DNA of 64,000 nucleotides, taken from the NCBI RefSeq assembly GCF_014287355.1, contig NZ_JACOPE010000001.1:2046001-2110000 (forward strand), written 5' to 3'. Every line of letters begins with the position of its first letter. Positions within the stretch are counted from its first letter, which is position 1. The DNA is from Ruminococcus hominis. Lineage in GTDB: Bacteria; Bacillota; Clostridia; Lachnospirales; Lachnospiraceae. The notes below the pieces were generated by a model. The model was not told where the DNA came from. It did no database searches and worked only from the letters and a program-made list of their open reading frames with translations. The translations under genes and the position numbers were made by a program. Positions 1 to 8,795 of the stretch are shown piece by piece.

Positions 1-167
1 AACTTCTCAAACTTCCAAAAGAAATCAAAAATGTGATTCGTTGTAAAAACCCTCGTTGTATCACTTCTATCGAGCAGGGACTGGATCATATCTTCGTACT
101 TACAGACGAAGAAAACCAGGTTTATCGTTGTAAATATTGCGAAGAGAAATATCATCGTAAAAACTAA
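1..167 (+). CDS. pyrI: Aspartate carbamoyltransferase regulatory subunit, C-terminal end (partial)
   Basis: Only the last 54 codons are in the window. They carry the zinc-binding domain of PyrI: two paired cysteines (a CKNPRC motif and, about 27 residues later, CKYC) followed by EEKYHRKN and the stop. The four cysteines bind the structural zinc that holds the regulatory chain to the catalytic chain (PyrB) of ATCase, where CTP/ATP feedback acts in pyrimidine synthesis. The upstream allosteric domain and the expected pyrB neighbour lie outside the window. Identification rests on the spacing of the cysteine pairs and the NPRCITS signature. Confidence 0.88.
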   Translation, partial: LLKLPKEIKNVIRCKNPRCITSIEQGLDHIFVLTDEENQVYRCKYCEEKYHRKN

Positions 168-192
168 AAAAAGGTCCTTCGGACCTTTTTTA
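166..192 (+). terminator. Rho-independent terminator after pyrI
   Basis: AAGGTCC, a short TTC loop, GGACCTT and a run of six or more T begin right at the pyrI stop codon. The stem is 7 bp, extended by A/T pairs. It ends the pyr transcript. Confidence 0.85.
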
Positions 193-210
193 GAATGTAT
201 GATAACTAAA

Positions 211-252
211 AAGGCTTTCGCTTTACGAACATCCATCGTAAAGCGAAAGCCT
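211..252 (-). terminator. Bidirectional terminator between pyrI and the DAHP synthase gene
   Basis: An 18-bp perfect inverted repeat (arms 211-228 and 235-252) with a 6-nt loop is flanked by A-rich sequence on the left and T-rich sequence on the right. It can therefore end transcription from both sides. It lies 7 bp beyond the stop of the minus-strand DAHP synthase gene. Confidence 0.82.
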
Positions 253-258
253 TATTTT

Positions 259-1290
259 TTAACACTTTTCTGCAATTTCATAAATCAAGCGTTCTGTATC
301 TTCCCATCCAAGACATGGATCTGTAATAGATTTACCATAAATCATATCCGGACATATCTTCTGATTTCCTTCTTCCAGATAACTTTCGATCATTACACCT
401 TTTATCAGTTTTTTAAGCTCTGGATTATAGCTTCTGCTGTGAAGTACCTCACTTGTAATACGAATCTGTTCTTTAAACTTCTTGTTAGAATTTGAATGGT
501 TCGCATCAATGATCGCTGCCGGATTTTTCAATTCCATTTTCTGGTATAATGAAAGCAGACGAACCAAATCTTCATAATGATAATTTGGATTGCATGTACC
601 ATACTTATCTACGCCACCGCGCAAAATCACATGTGCAAGATCATTACCATCTGTAGTCACATCCATACCTCGGTAAATAAATGAATGCGAATGCTGTGCT
701 GCTATTACAGAGTTCAGCATAACAAGGAAGTCACCGCTCGTCGGATTTTTCATTCCGATTGGAATATTCATCCCACTCGCTGTAAGGCGATGCTGCTGAT
801 TCTCCACTGAACGAGCTCCAATTGCCTCATATGACAAAATATCATCCAGATAGCTTCTATTTTCAGGATAGAGCATCTCATCAGCCGCTGTCAGTCCTGT
901 CTCTTCAATGGCACGGATATGCATCTTGCGAATTGCAATAATTCCTGCCAGTAAGTCCGGTGCCTTATCCGGGTCTGGCTGATGAAGCATACCTTTATAT
1001 CCTTCTCCGGTTGTTCTAGGTTTGTTTGTATAAATTCTAGGAATGATCATAAGACGATCTGAAACTTTTTCATTAACTCTCGCAAGACGATTCACATACT
1101 CGCAGACTGCATCTTCATTATCTGCCGAACACGGTCCCACGATTACAATAAATTTATCGGACTTTCCTGTAAATATATCTCGAATCTCAGCATCTCTTTT
1201 TTCTTTAATCTTGATAATCTTGTCTGAAAGCGGATATTCTGCCTTCAAATCAGCCGGTAACGGAAGCTCCGCATTTATTCTCATTCCCAT
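259..1290 (-). CDS. aroF: 3-deoxy-7-phosphoheptulonate (DAHP) synthase, type I
   Basis: First enzyme of the shikimate pathway: it condenses phosphoenolpyruvate with erythrose 4-phosphate. The 343-aa length and the motifs VGPCSADN (near residue 52), PRIYTNKPRT, IGMKNPTSG, and a late IDANHSNS with downstream ESYLEEGNQ are those of the AroF/AroG/AroH family. These include the metal-binding Cys of GPCS and the His of DANHSNS. There is no fused chorismate mutase or ACT domain. The start is supported by AAGGAG 8 nt upstream of ATG. It stands alone, but the trp operon further along uses its end product chorismate. Which of aroF/G/H it corresponds to in feedback specificity cannot be told; the symbol is generic. 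Confidence 0.92.
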   Translation of the reverse strand: MGMRINAELPLPADLKAEYPLSDKIIKIKEKRDAEIRDIFTGKSDKFIVIVGPCSADNEDAVCEYVNRLARVNEKVSDRLMIIPRIYTNKPRTTGEGYKGMLHQPDPDKAPDLLAGIIAIRKMHIRAIEETGLTAADEMLYPENRSYLDDILSYEAIGARSVENQQHRLTASGMNIPIGMKNPTSGDFLVMLNSVIAAQHSHSFIYRGMDVTTDGNDLAHVILRGGVDKYGTCNPNYHYEDLVRLLSLYQKMELKNPAAIIDANHSNSNKKFKEQIRITSEVLHSRSYNPELKKLIKGVMIESYLEEGNQKICPDMIYGKSITDPCLGWEDTERLIYEIAEKC

Positions 1291-1344
1291 GTTGATATCT
1301 CCTTATGTTGTCTCACTGTGTTTTATGTCAATTGTTTCAATGTG

Positions 1345-1695
1345 TTAAGCAAGACGATGAGCCGGGTTATGTCGTTGAACAATCATCTATCTAGGCCTGT
1401 TGTCGCCAACAGGCTCGAGCGACCTACCTAAAGCGTGACGGGCAGCCACATTGCTTTTATCCGGTCTTGCTTCGGATGGGGTTTACATGTGCCCTCTCTG
1501 TTACCAGCGAGGCGGTAGTCTCTTACACTGCCTTTCCACCCTTACATATGTAAATACATATGCGGTTTATTTCTGTTGCACTTTCCTTAGAGTCACCTCT
1601 ACCGGACGTTATCCGGCATCCTGCCCTATGAAGCCCGGACTTTCCTCGTCTGCAATCTTTCGATTCCCGCAGCCGCGATTGTCTGTCCTACTTAA
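1345..1695 (-). ncRNA. rnpB: RNase P RNA (bacterial type A)
   Basis: Catalytic RNA that matures tRNA 5' ends together with RnpA. On the minus strand the conserved GAGGAAAGTCCGGGCT core occurs near the 5' end, with the matching 3' conserved region (ACAGAAA.., and the AACCCGGCTCATCGTCTTGC tail). The ends were set by the P1 helix: the 5' TTAAGTAGGAC and 3' GTCTTGCTTAA pair along 11 bp with two G-U wobbles. This gives 351 nt, normal for Clostridia. It fills the whole gap between rnhA and the DAHP synthase gene, which otherwise has no coding potential. Confidence 0.95.
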
Positions 1696-1706
1696 CACAG
1701 TTAAGA

Positions 1707-1735
1707 ATTGTACCATGATTTTCCCTAAAAGTCCA
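1707..1735 (-). promoter_or_regulatory. Probable rnpB promoter
   Basis: Minus-strand TGGACT (1730-1735) and TACAAT (1707-1712) are 17 bp apart. The predicted start falls at about 1700, just before the P1 helix of rnpB. The -35 box overlaps the last codons of rnhA. The -35 match is weak, but the position fits. Confidence 0.55.
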
Positions 1736-2204
1736 GTCCCTCATCCACAATCAATGCATTCCCGTCTGCTGCTGTTGTTGCAAGTTCATCACATCGTTCA
1801 TTCTGTGGATGTCCATCGTGTCCTTTAACCCAATGAAATGTCACATCATGCCTTGCTTTCACTGCCATAAGGCGCTTCCACAAATCTACATTCTTAACTG
1901 GTTCATTTTTTCCTCGTTTCCAGTTCTTTTTGATCCACGAATCCACCCAATGCTGATTAAACGCATCTACAACATATTTAGAATCGGAATACACATCCAC
2001 CTGACACGGACGATTTAAAGCCTCTAATCCGGAAATTACAGCCATTAATTCCATTCTGTTATTTGTCGTCTTCTTATATCCTTGTGACAGCTCCTTTATA
2101 TGCAGCTGTCCTTTTGTATCCACGTACTCCAATACTGCGCCATATCCTCCCGGTCCATCGGGATTTCCTCTTGCAGCACCATCTGTATATAGTTTTATAT
2201 GCAT
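1725..2204 (-). CDS. rnhA: Ribonuclease HI
   Basis: Degrades the RNA strand of RNA-DNA hybrids, such as replication primers and R-loops. The 159-aa protein has the complete catalytic set seen in E. coli RNase HI: D8 in YTDGAARGNPG-like context, E52 in NNRMELMA, D74 in YSDSKYVVDA and D139 in the ERCDELA segment. H129 sits in WVKGHDGH. The basic handle region around residues 90-105 (WIKKNWKRGKN) is present. It is read toward rnpB and its end overlaps the rnpB promoter. The start has GGGAG a little far upstream (about 11 nt). Confidence 0.95.
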   Translation of the reverse strand: MHIKLYTDGAARGNPDGPGGYGAVLEYVDTKGQLHIKELSQGYKKTTNNRMELMAVISGLEALNRPCQVDVYSDSKYVVDAFNQHWVDSWIKKNWKRGKNEPVKNVDLWKRLMAVKARHDVTFHWVKGHDGHPQNERCDELATTAADGNALIVDEGLDF

Positions 2205-2233
2205 CTGCTATATGTCTCCCTTTTCAGTTTTCA

Positions 2234-2695
2234 CTACGCATTCATTGTCTCCAATGCCTGTACCAATTCCATTATAATATATTCCAGACTTTCTTTTGCT
2301 GATTTTTGTCCTTCATGAAGATTTACTATAATTGTTTTATTACGGATTCCGGCTGTTCCGCGATCCAATATTACTTTCTTCGTATATCGGATATTATATG
2401 CCCGGATTGCCTCTGGAATCCCCGGAAGTAAACGATCTGCCACTTCCATCAGTGCATCCGGCGCGCAATCTTTTTTCAAATATCCAACCGCACCTGTTGT
2501 AATAATCAGCTGTACTGCTTCTGAATCTGCCAGCTGCTTCATTACAGCTGCCACTACTGTTTTGTCTTCCGGAAGCACACCTTCTTTTACTTCAAAGCCG
2601 ATCTGTTCTAGTGTTGTTTTCAATGCAGCACCTGTCTTGCTGCTTTTTTTCTGTTCATATGCTCTTGTATTTATTGTAAATACTGCTGCCTTCAC
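2234..2695 (-). CDS. MoCF-fold protein (MogA/MoaB-like), function uncertain
   Basis: A 153-aa protein of the molybdopterin-binding (MoCF biosynthesis) fold. The recognisable parts are the N-terminal strand KAAVFTINTRAYEQKKSSKTG, the D44-K45 region, LIITTGAVGYLKKDCAPDAL (matching the family's TTGGTG-x-RD-x-TPEA loop) and the C-terminal NKTIIVNLHEGQKSAKESL (family: LPG-x-P-x-A). The substrate loop is degenerate: GAVGYLKKD replaces GGTG-x3-RD. No other molybdenum cofactor gene is in the window, so a role in MPT adenylylation is doubtful. Start is GTG with AAGGGG about 10 nt upstream. It probably follows the deaminase gene in one transcription unit. Confidence 0.72.
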   Translation of the reverse strand: MKAAVFTINTRAYEQKKSSKTGAALKTTLEQIGFEVKEGVLPEDKTVVAAVMKQLADSEAVQLIITTGAVGYLKKDCAPDALMEVADRLLPGIPEAIRAYNIRYTKKVILDRGTAGIRNKTIIVNLHEGQKSAKESLEYIIMELVQALETMNA

Positions 2696-2738
2696 TTCTT
2701 GTGTACCCCTTTCTATTTATATTCCCTGCGTTTGCCAT

Positions 2739-2776
2739 AAAGACAGCTTATGTTTTTCTTCCCCAAAGCTGTCCTT
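2739..2776 (-). terminator. Possible terminator/attenuator between the deaminase and MoCF genes
   Basis: AAAGACAGCTT (2739-2749) pairs with AAGCTGTCCTT (2766-2776) with one G-U in the minus-strand RNA. The loop is 16 nt. Only a short T-run follows in the minus direction, so readthrough to the MoCF gene is likely. Confidence 0.4.
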
Positions 2777-2796
2777 TACTTTTTACTTTTTATTTT

Positions 2797-4074
2797 CTAA
2801 TCTAATATCTTTCTTGCCAATGAATTTGCCTTTTCATAAACTTCTTCTGCCGGACAATCAAGATAGAATTCTCCGTCCTGATATAATACTTTACCCGCAA
2901 CCATTGTCATCTTGACATTCTGCTTGCTTCCTGCATATACAAGATTCTTCTCTGTATTCTGGATTGGCTGCATATTCGGCTGTTTGAGATCGATCATGAT
3001 CAAATCTGCTTTTTTCCCTTCGCTCAAAGTATCACATTCATTAAGTCCCATAGCATGTGCTCCATTTACCGTAGCCATCTTCAAAACTTCCATTGCCGGT
3101 ACTGCTTCCGGATCATCACACACGACCTTCTGAAGCCCTGTCACAAGAAACATCTCTCTAAACATATCAAGGCAATTATTACTTGCAGGTCCGTCTGTTC
3201 CTATAGCAACCGGGATTCCTTCTTTCAGATAACGATTAATCGGTGCGATACCACTTGCCAGTTTCAAGTTTGACGCCGGGTTTGTTACTACATACATACC
3301 ACGTTTTTTCAAAATATCATAATCTGCTTCATCCAAATGCACACCATGGAATATGGTTCCTCCATAATTGAACAGTCCCAGTGAATCCATATAGGCAACC
3401 GGTGTCATACCACTGTGGGCACGACAACCCTCTACTTCTTTTCTTGTCTCCGAACAATGTACACTGACCGGTGCCTGATATTTATGTGCAAGCTGGGCAA
3501 TATCCTCCATCAGCTCTTTCTTTGTTGTATACTCTGCATGGAAACCAAGACGATGGCTGATCATACGTGATGGATCTTCATTCAAACGAATATAATCTTT
3601 TTCCATGCTCTCTGCTGTTCCGCCAAAATCATTTGTACTATCACAGAATGTATAGCGGAATCCACAATCTTTGGCTGAACGTGCTCCGTCATCTACAAAG
3701 AAATACATATCATATGCTGCAGTGATTCCGCTTGTCAGATATTCCATGATTCCTAACTTCGTAAACCAGTATACAGCTTCTCCATCCAGCTTTGCTTCAT
3801 TTGGAAATACCTGTTTATTCAGCCACTCATCTAATTTCATATCATCAGCATAGGAACGTAAAAACGTCATTGCTGTATGTGTATGTGCATTTTTAAATCC
3901 TGGCATGATTAAATTGCCCTTTGCATCAATCTCTTTATCCCAAACGATATCCGTTTCTTTTCCTTTTGGTCCTGCATAAACAATGGTATCCCCCTCAATC
4001 CACACTTCCCCAAAAAATGCAGGCTTTCCTTCTTCCATTGTTAAAATTCTTGCATTATATATTCTTGTATTCAT
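2797..4074 (-). CDS. mtaD: Amidohydrolase, 5'-methylthioadenosine/S-adenosylhomocysteine deaminase family
   Basis: A 425-aa metal-dependent amidohydrolase of the MtaD/TrzN/SsnA group, predicted to deaminate adenosine-type thio-nucleosides such as MTA or SAH. Metal ligands are visible in order: H64 and H66 in NAHTHTAM, the HAEYTT glutamate-containing loop, HCSET, HGVHLDE and the late aspartate in GTDGPASNN. The N-terminal beta-sandwich strand (TRIYNARILTMEEG) and its C-terminal complement (DLIMIDL..NVKMTMVAGKVLYQDGEF) flank the barrel, as is usual. Length is normal. Substrate cannot be fixed from motifs alone. Start has GGATGGAAG just upstream. Confidence 0.82.
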   Translation of the reverse strand: MNTRIYNARILTMEEGKPAFFGEVWIEGDTIVYAGPKGKETDIVWDKEIDAKGNLIMPGFKNAHTHTAMTFLRSYADDMKLDEWLNKQVFPNEAKLDGEAVYWFTKLGIMEYLTSGITAAYDMYFFVDDGARSAKDCGFRYTFCDSTNDFGGTAESMEKDYIRLNEDPSRMISHRLGFHAEYTTKKELMEDIAQLAHKYQAPVSVHCSETRKEVEGCRAHSGMTPVAYMDSLGLFNYGGTIFHGVHLDEADYDILKKRGMYVVTNPASNLKLASGIAPINRYLKEGIPVAIGTDGPASNNCLDMFREMFLVTGLQKVVCDDPEAVPAMEVLKMATVNGAHAMGLNECDTLSEGKKADLIMIDLKQPNMQPIQNTEKNLVYAGSKQNVKMTMVAGKVLYQDGEFYLDCPAEEVYEKANSLARKILD

Positions 4075-4178
4075 CTTCCATCCTCGTCTTTTTCATAATA
4101 TTTGTCAGTAGTCTCTCAAATTCTTTACCTTTGCAATATCTCATTTTTATCACTTACGCAGTTATTTTTATTATACTC

Positions 4179-5651
4179 TTAAATAATAATACAAACAAGA
4201 CCTCCATTGCTGTCATTTACAATCTTTTGCATCGTATCCTGCAGCTTCACCTGGCTTTCTTCATTAATTTTTACAAGCTTACTCTGAATCCCATCTATCA
4301 CTAATTCTTCTACGGATTTTCCAAAAATATTTGTTGCCCAGACACCTTCTTCTGTCTGGCTTTCTGCTTTAATATATTGTACCAGATCTTCTGCCTGTTT
4401 TTCACTCCCAACAATCGGAGCAATTTCAGTTGCAATATTTGCCCGGATCATATGAATAGAAGGTGCCTCTGAATGGATTTTCACACCAAATTTATTTCCC
4501 TGCTTTATGATTGTTGGTTCATCCAACACGATTTCGTCTCGTTTTGGACTGACAACTCCATAGCCTTTTCGTTTCACATCCGCAAACGCATCTTTTATCT
4601 GAACATATTCTTCTTTCATTGCGGATAAAGATTTTAAAACAGATATCAATTCATATTCTCCTTGGATAGATGTACCCGTCAGTTCACTCAATACTTGATA
4701 ATAATATTGCATGTCAAACTCTAACTGAACACAAACCTTCCCTGTATCCATCTCGATCTTATCCACCCGAACTTTCTCTATGTAGGGACTGTCTGTTTTT
4801 TCTTCTATTAATCCGGCACTTCTGATATCCACAAGTTCATCTAAAATTTTTTTCACCACTTTCAAAAGATCTTGTTTGATTACATGCTCCCTCGACAACA
4901 TTTCTACCCATTTGGGAATAAAAAATTCAACCTCCGATATTGGAAATTCATATAAAAGCTGTTGAATCATCTGATTAATATCTTCCATTTTTAATTGTTC
5001 GCAGTTCACAGTAATCACGGTTGTCTTATACTTTTTCTCAAGCTCCTGCTTCAAATCCTGTGCTTCCTCAGAATACGGTTTTTTACAATTTAGTACAATT
5101 AAAAATGGTTTTCCTATACTTTTCAATTCTTGTATCGTCTGTTCTTCTGCTGCCACATAATTTTGTCTTGGAATTTCTCCGATACTTCCATCTGTTGTGA
5201 CAACCAGACCTATCGTTGAATGATCGCGTATCACTTTCTGCGTCCCTATTGCTGCTGCTTTTGTAAACGGAATTTCTGTATCAAACCATGGTGTCTTCAC
5301 CTGTCGTTCAACATCATGTTCAATATGTCCGATTGCTCCATCTACCATAAATCCAACACAATCAATCAGTCTTACTTTTATATTTACATCCTCTCCCAGC
5401 TTTAATTGTGCCGCATCTTTTGGAATAAATTTCGGTTCTGTTGTCATAATCATTGTACCGGATGCCGATTGTGGAAGTTCATCCTGCGTTCTCTTCCTGT
5501 CATGCTCATCTGTTATATTAGGAAGCACCAGCAAATCCATAAATCTTTTGATAAATGTCGACTTGCCTGTCCGAACCGGTCCTACTACTCCGATATAAAT
5601 CTCCCCGTTAGTTCTTGTCTGCATATCTTTGTATAACTGAAATGAATCCAT
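4179..5651 (-). CDS. spoIVA: Stage IV sporulation protein A, spore coat morphogenetic ATPase
   Basis: SpoIVA polymerises on the forespore outer membrane and anchors the spore coat; it hydrolyses ATP through an N-terminal TRAFAC-type domain. The 490-aa product begins MDSFQLYKDM and has the P-loop GPVRTGKST at residues 24-32, the switch-like RLIDCVGFMVDGAIG and the TDGSIGEIPR segment. The C terminus is hydrophobic (GGLVCIII). The in-frame ORF extends 10 codons further upstream, but AAGGGGGTA lies just 5' of MDSF, so 5651 is chosen. A sigma-E-like promoter lies directly upstream and gpsA-plsY-der precede it. Length matches the family (about 490 aa). Confidence 0.95.
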   Translation of the reverse strand: MDSFQLYKDMQTRTNGEIYIGVVGPVRTGKSTFIKRFMDLLVLPNITDEHDRKRTQDELPQSASGTMIMTTEPKFIPKDAAQLKLGEDVNIKVRLIDCVGFMVDGAIGHIEHDVERQVKTPWFDTEIPFTKAAAIGTQKVIRDHSTIGLVVTTDGSIGEIPRQNYVAAEEQTIQELKSIGKPFLIVLNCKKPYSEEAQDLKQELEKKYKTTVITVNCEQLKMEDINQMIQQLLYEFPISEVEFFIPKWVEMLSREHVIKQDLLKVVKKILDELVDIRSAGLIEEKTDSPYIEKVRVDKIEMDTGKVCVQLEFDMQYYYQVLSELTGTSIQGEYELISVLKSLSAMKEEYVQIKDAFADVKRKGYGVVSPKRDEIVLDEPTIIKQGNKFGVKIHSEAPSIHMIRANIATEIAPIVGSEKQAEDLVQYIKAESQTEEGVWATNIFGKSVEELVIDGIQSKLVKINEESQVKLQDTMQKIVNDSNGGLVCIII

Positions 5652-5679
5652 AAAAATACCCCCTTGTTCTGCTGATACC

Positions 5680-5709
5680 AATGTATGCAGACCAAGAGGG
5701 GTTTATACG
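5680..5709 (-). promoter_or_regulatory. Putative sigma-E promoter of spoIVA
   Basis: Minus-strand CATACATT (5680-5687) matches the sigma-E -10 consensus CATACAnT. CGTATAA (5703-5709) lies 15 bp further upstream, in the -35 place. spoIVA is a mother-cell gene driven by sigma-E in Bacillus, so the position and sequence agree. The -35 match is approximate. Confidence 0.6.
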
Positions 5710-5742
5710 TTTGTTTTCTTTTAATCCAAACTCAATATTCTA

Positions 5743-6762
5743 TTATACTTCATCCGGCCATGGCAGTGATGCATGTTCGTTTTTAGATTCTCTGAGCATC
5801 AACTCATTTACTGCATCACGCGCTTTCTTACCTTCAAACAAAATCTGATTGACCGCTGTTACGATTGGCATAGATACATCATATTTTTCAGCAAGCCTTG
5901 CTGCTGCTTTTGCAGAATAAACGCCTTCTACTACCATTTGAACTTCATCCATTGCCTCTTGCATGGATTTTCCCTGCCCCATAAGATATCCGGCTTTACG
6001 GTTACGGCTGTGTACACTTGCACAGGTTACAATTAAATCTCCAATTCCTGTAAGCCCTGTAAATGTTTCCAGTTTTCCCCCCATCTTCATACCAAGTCTT
6101 GCAATCTCTGCGATACCACGTGTGATAAGTGCGGCTTTTGTATTGTCTCCATAACCCAGCCCGTCAGCCATGCCGGCTGCCAGTGCAATTACATTCTTAA
6201 GTGAACCGCCAAGCTCGATTCCCAAAATATCCGGGCTGATATAAACACGAAATACCGGACTGATAAAAGCCTTCTGAAGATATTCTGCTGTCTTCTTTGT
6301 CTTTGCTCCAATCACGCATGTCGTTGGTAATTTTCTTCCAACTTCCTCTGCATGACTTGGTCCTGAAAGCACTGCCACATCTGCCTGAGGAATCTCTTCC
6401 TCTATCTGTTGAGACAATGTCTTCAATGTACTCTCTTCAATACCTTTTGCAACATCTACGATTTTCTGCCCCTCTGCAACATACGGGCACATCTTCTTTG
6501 CCGTTGCTCTTGTAAATGGAGATGGTACTGCCAATACAAGAAAATCTTTTCCTTCAATTGCTTCCTGAAGATTTCCTGTGATCACCATCTTATCGGACAG
6601 CTTCACTCCCGGCAATTTTTTAGCATGTTCACGCTGCTCATTCAACATCTTCACCTCTTCCAGATCGATCGACCAGATTGTCACCTGATGCCCATTGTCA
6701 TCCAAAAGTACCGATAATGCTGTACCCCAGCTTCCTGCTCCGATTACTCCTACGTTTGCCAC
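5743..6762 (-). CDS. gpsA: NAD(P)-dependent glycerol-3-phosphate dehydrogenase
   Basis: Makes sn-glycerol 3-phosphate from dihydroxyacetone phosphate for phospholipid synthesis. It has the N-terminal Rossmann motif GVIGAGSWGTAL, the conserved KGIE segment, LSGPSHAEEVGR, the catalytic LGGSLKNVIALAAG with its lysine, and GLTGIGDLIVTC. Two in-frame GTG starts exist. The upstream one (6771) touches the Shine-Dalgarno AAAGGGG, while the GTG at 6762 is 8 nt from it and gives MANVGVIGAG, the usual family N terminus, so 6762 is used (339 aa). It sits directly after plsY, which uses its product. Confidence 0.94.
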   Translation of the reverse strand: MANVGVIGAGSWGTALSVLLDDNGHQVTIWSIDLEEVKMLNEQREHAKKLPGVKLSDKMVITGNLQEAIEGKDFLVLAVPSPFTRATAKKMCPYVAEGQKIVDVAKGIEESTLKTLSQQIEEEIPQADVAVLSGPSHAEEVGRKLPTTCVIGAKTKKTAEYLQKAFISPVFRVYISPDILGIELGGSLKNVIALAAGMADGLGYGDNTKAALITRGIAEIARLGMKMGGKLETFTGLTGIGDLIVTCASVHSRNRKAGYLMGQGKSMQEAMDEVQMVVEGVYSAKAAARLAEKYDVSMPIVTAVNQILFEGKKARDAVNELMLRESKNEHASLPWPDEV

Positions 6763-6780
6763 ATCAAACACCCCTTTCTC

Positions 6781-7410
6781 TTATTTTTTTGAACCGAATC
6801 TATTTTCTGTTCCGGCTATCAGACGTTTGATATTTTCTTTATGTCTAAACCATGCAAGCACCATAATGACACATGCAAGCACATAAGTCTCAATACGATA
6901 ATTTAAGCTCATTCCAAGACCGCCCATCTCTCCGTAAAGAATGATTTCCATAAAAAATGTCGTTGCCGCCAATAGAGAGCCAAGCGACACATAGCGTGTT
7001 AAAATTGATGCGATTAAAAAACATGCCAGTGGAATCGGTACCAAAACCGGATGCGTTGCAACTACCAGTCCTGCCAGTACAGCAATTCCTTTTCCACCTT
7101 TAAACTTCAAATAAAACGGAAAATTATGACCCAGGGTTGCACCTACCCCTGCGTACATTGCCAGCATCGGTGCATACGCTGTGTCACGGTAAATATATCG
7201 CGTAAGACATATCGCTAATACGCATTTCAGCACATCTCCTGCAAATGTACACAAACCGGCTTTCCATCCCATTACACGAACTGCATTTGTTGAGCCGGCG
7301 TTTCCGCTGCCCTGCTGTCTGATATCAATATGATGCAGTTTTCCAACAATATAACCTGTCTGAAACAAGCCAAAAATATATCCAATTACTAAACAGATGA
7401 TACGTTCCAT
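6781..7410 (-). CDS. plsY: Glycerol-3-phosphate acyltransferase PlsY
   Basis: Integral membrane enzyme that transfers the acyl group from acyl-phosphate (made by PlsX, encoded at 18.5 kb) to glycerol 3-phosphate, the first step of phosphatidic acid synthesis. The 209-aa protein shows the conserved loop motifs GSGNAGSTNAVRVMG (near residue 35) and FKGGKGIAVLAG (near 103), and about five hydrophobic segments. The C terminus has HKENIKRLIAGTENRFG, a standard PlsY ending. It begins 3 nt after the der stop and ends just before gpsA, a common Firmicute order. Confidence 0.96.
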   Translation of the reverse strand: MERIICLVIGYIFGLFQTGYIVGKLHHIDIRQQGSGNAGSTNAVRVMGWKAGLCTFAGDVLKCVLAICLTRYIYRDTAYAPMLAMYAGVGATLGHNFPFYLKFKGGKGIAVLAGLVVATHPVLVPIPLACFLIASILTRYVSLGSLLAATTFFMEIILYGEMGGLGMSLNYRIETYVLACVIMVLAWFRHKENIKRLIAGTENRFGSKK

Positions 7411-7413
7411 CTT

Positions 7414-8742
7414 CTACTGATCCTTTTCCTTTCTCTCTCTGATAAAGAACTTTAATGAAGTTCCTCTGAATCCAAAAGCTTCTCGAATCTTGTTTTCCAA
7501 ATATCTTGTATATGAAAAATGCATCAGCTGCTTATCATTTACAAAAATTACAAATGATGGTGGTTTAACCGCTACCTGAGTAATATAGTAAAGTTTCAGA
7601 CGTTTTCCCTTATCTGAAGGTGGCTGCTGCATAGCAACTGCCTCTGTCATGATCTCATTCAAAACTCCTGTCGCAACGCGGAGGGTCTGATTCTCAATAA
7701 CCATATCGATCATATCATATAATTTATTCAAACGCTGTCCTGTCATAGCAGATACATACATAATTTCTGCATATGGCATGTATGACAATACCTGACGGAT
7801 CTTATTCTCATATTCACGCATTGTCTTGTCATTTTTCTCAATGGCATCCCATTTATTCACCACAATGATGACACCCTTGCCTCGTTCATGTGCAATTCCG
7901 GCAATCTTTGCATCCTGCTCTGTTACACCTTCTGTTGCATCGATCACCATCAAGACCACATCTGCACGCTCCACTGCTGTTACTGTACGGATAATACTGT
8001 AACGCTCCAGTTCTTCTTTTATCTTATTTTTACGGCGAAGTCCCGCTGTATCAATAAAAACATATTCCTTGTCATTATGCTTGATTGCTGTGTCAATGGC
8101 ATCTCTTGTCGTACCTGCAATATTAGATACAATCACGCGGTTCTCTCCCAACAATTTATTAATGATCGAAGATTTTCCTACGTTTGGTTTCCCTACGATG
8201 GCGATACGAGGACGTTCATCTTCCTCTTCTTCTCCTGCACCTTCCGGGAAATGTGAAATCACAACATCGAGCATATCTCCCAATCCAAGTCTGGATGCAG
8301 CCGAGATTGGAATTGGATCTCCGATTCCAAGATTATAGAACTCGTACACATCTGCCATGTATTTATCAAAATTATCTACTTTATTTACAACAAGTACGAT
8401 TGGTTTTCCGGAACGACGAAGCATATCTGCAACCTTTGAATCCGAATCCTGAAGTCCCTGTTTTACATCTGTAATAAATACAATTACATCTGCTGTATCA
8501 ATGGCAATCTGCGCCTGTTCTCTCATCTGTGATAAAATGACATCTCTGCTGTCCGGCTCAATACCGCCTGTATCGATCATTGTAAATTCTTTATCCAACC
8601 AGGAAACATCCGCATAAATACGGTCTCTTGTTACTCCCGGTGTATCTTTGACGATGGAGATCATCTCCCCCGCCAGTACATTAAATAATGTAGACTTTCC
8701 TACGTTAGGTCTTCCTACAATTGCTACCACTGGTTTACTCAT
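7414..8742 (-). CDS. der: Ribosome biogenesis GTPase Der (EngA)
   Basis: Double-GTPase needed for 50S subunit maturation. Two complete G domains are present. G1 of domain 1 is GRPNVGKST (residues 10-18), with DTGG near 57 and NKVD near 120. G1 of domain 2 is GKPNVGKSS (184-192), with DTAGLRRK and NKWD following. An acidic linker (GEEEEDER) separates them, and a C-terminal KH-like domain ends in [15 protein letters not shown]. The 442-aa length is normal. It is the head of the der-plsY-gpsA set with near-zero spacing to plsY. Confidence 0.97.
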   Translation of the reverse strand: MSKPVVAIVGRPNVGKSTLFNVLAGEMISIVKDTPGVTRDRIYADVSWLDKEFTMIDTGGIEPDSRDVILSQMREQAQIAIDTADVIVFITDVKQGLQDSDSKVADMLRRSGKPIVLVVNKVDNFDKYMADVYEFYNLGIGDPIPISAASRLGLGDMLDVVISHFPEGAGEEEEDERPRIAIVGKPNVGKSSIINKLLGENRVIVSNIAGTTRDAIDTAIKHNDKEYVFIDTAGLRRKNKIKEELERYSIIRTVTAVERADVVLMVIDATEGVTEQDAKIAGIAHERGKGVIIVVNKWDAIEKNDKTMREYENKIRQVLSYMPYAEIMYVSAMTGQRLNKLYDMIDMVIENQTLRVATGVLNEIMTEAVAMQQPPSDKGKRLKLYYITQVAVKPPSFVIFVNDKQLMHFSYTRYLENKIREAFGFRGTSLKFFIRERKEKDQ

Positions 8743-8795
8743 CTTTGTATCTACCTTTCTTATATTCTCTATTTATCAGTTACTTTTTTATGTGT

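Noticed and set aside
199..495. 98-aa plus-strand ORF next to the pyrI terminator
   Set aside because: It runs through the terminator and antisense to DAHP synthase, has many Phe/Ile/Cys residues typical of antisense translation and no ribosome site.
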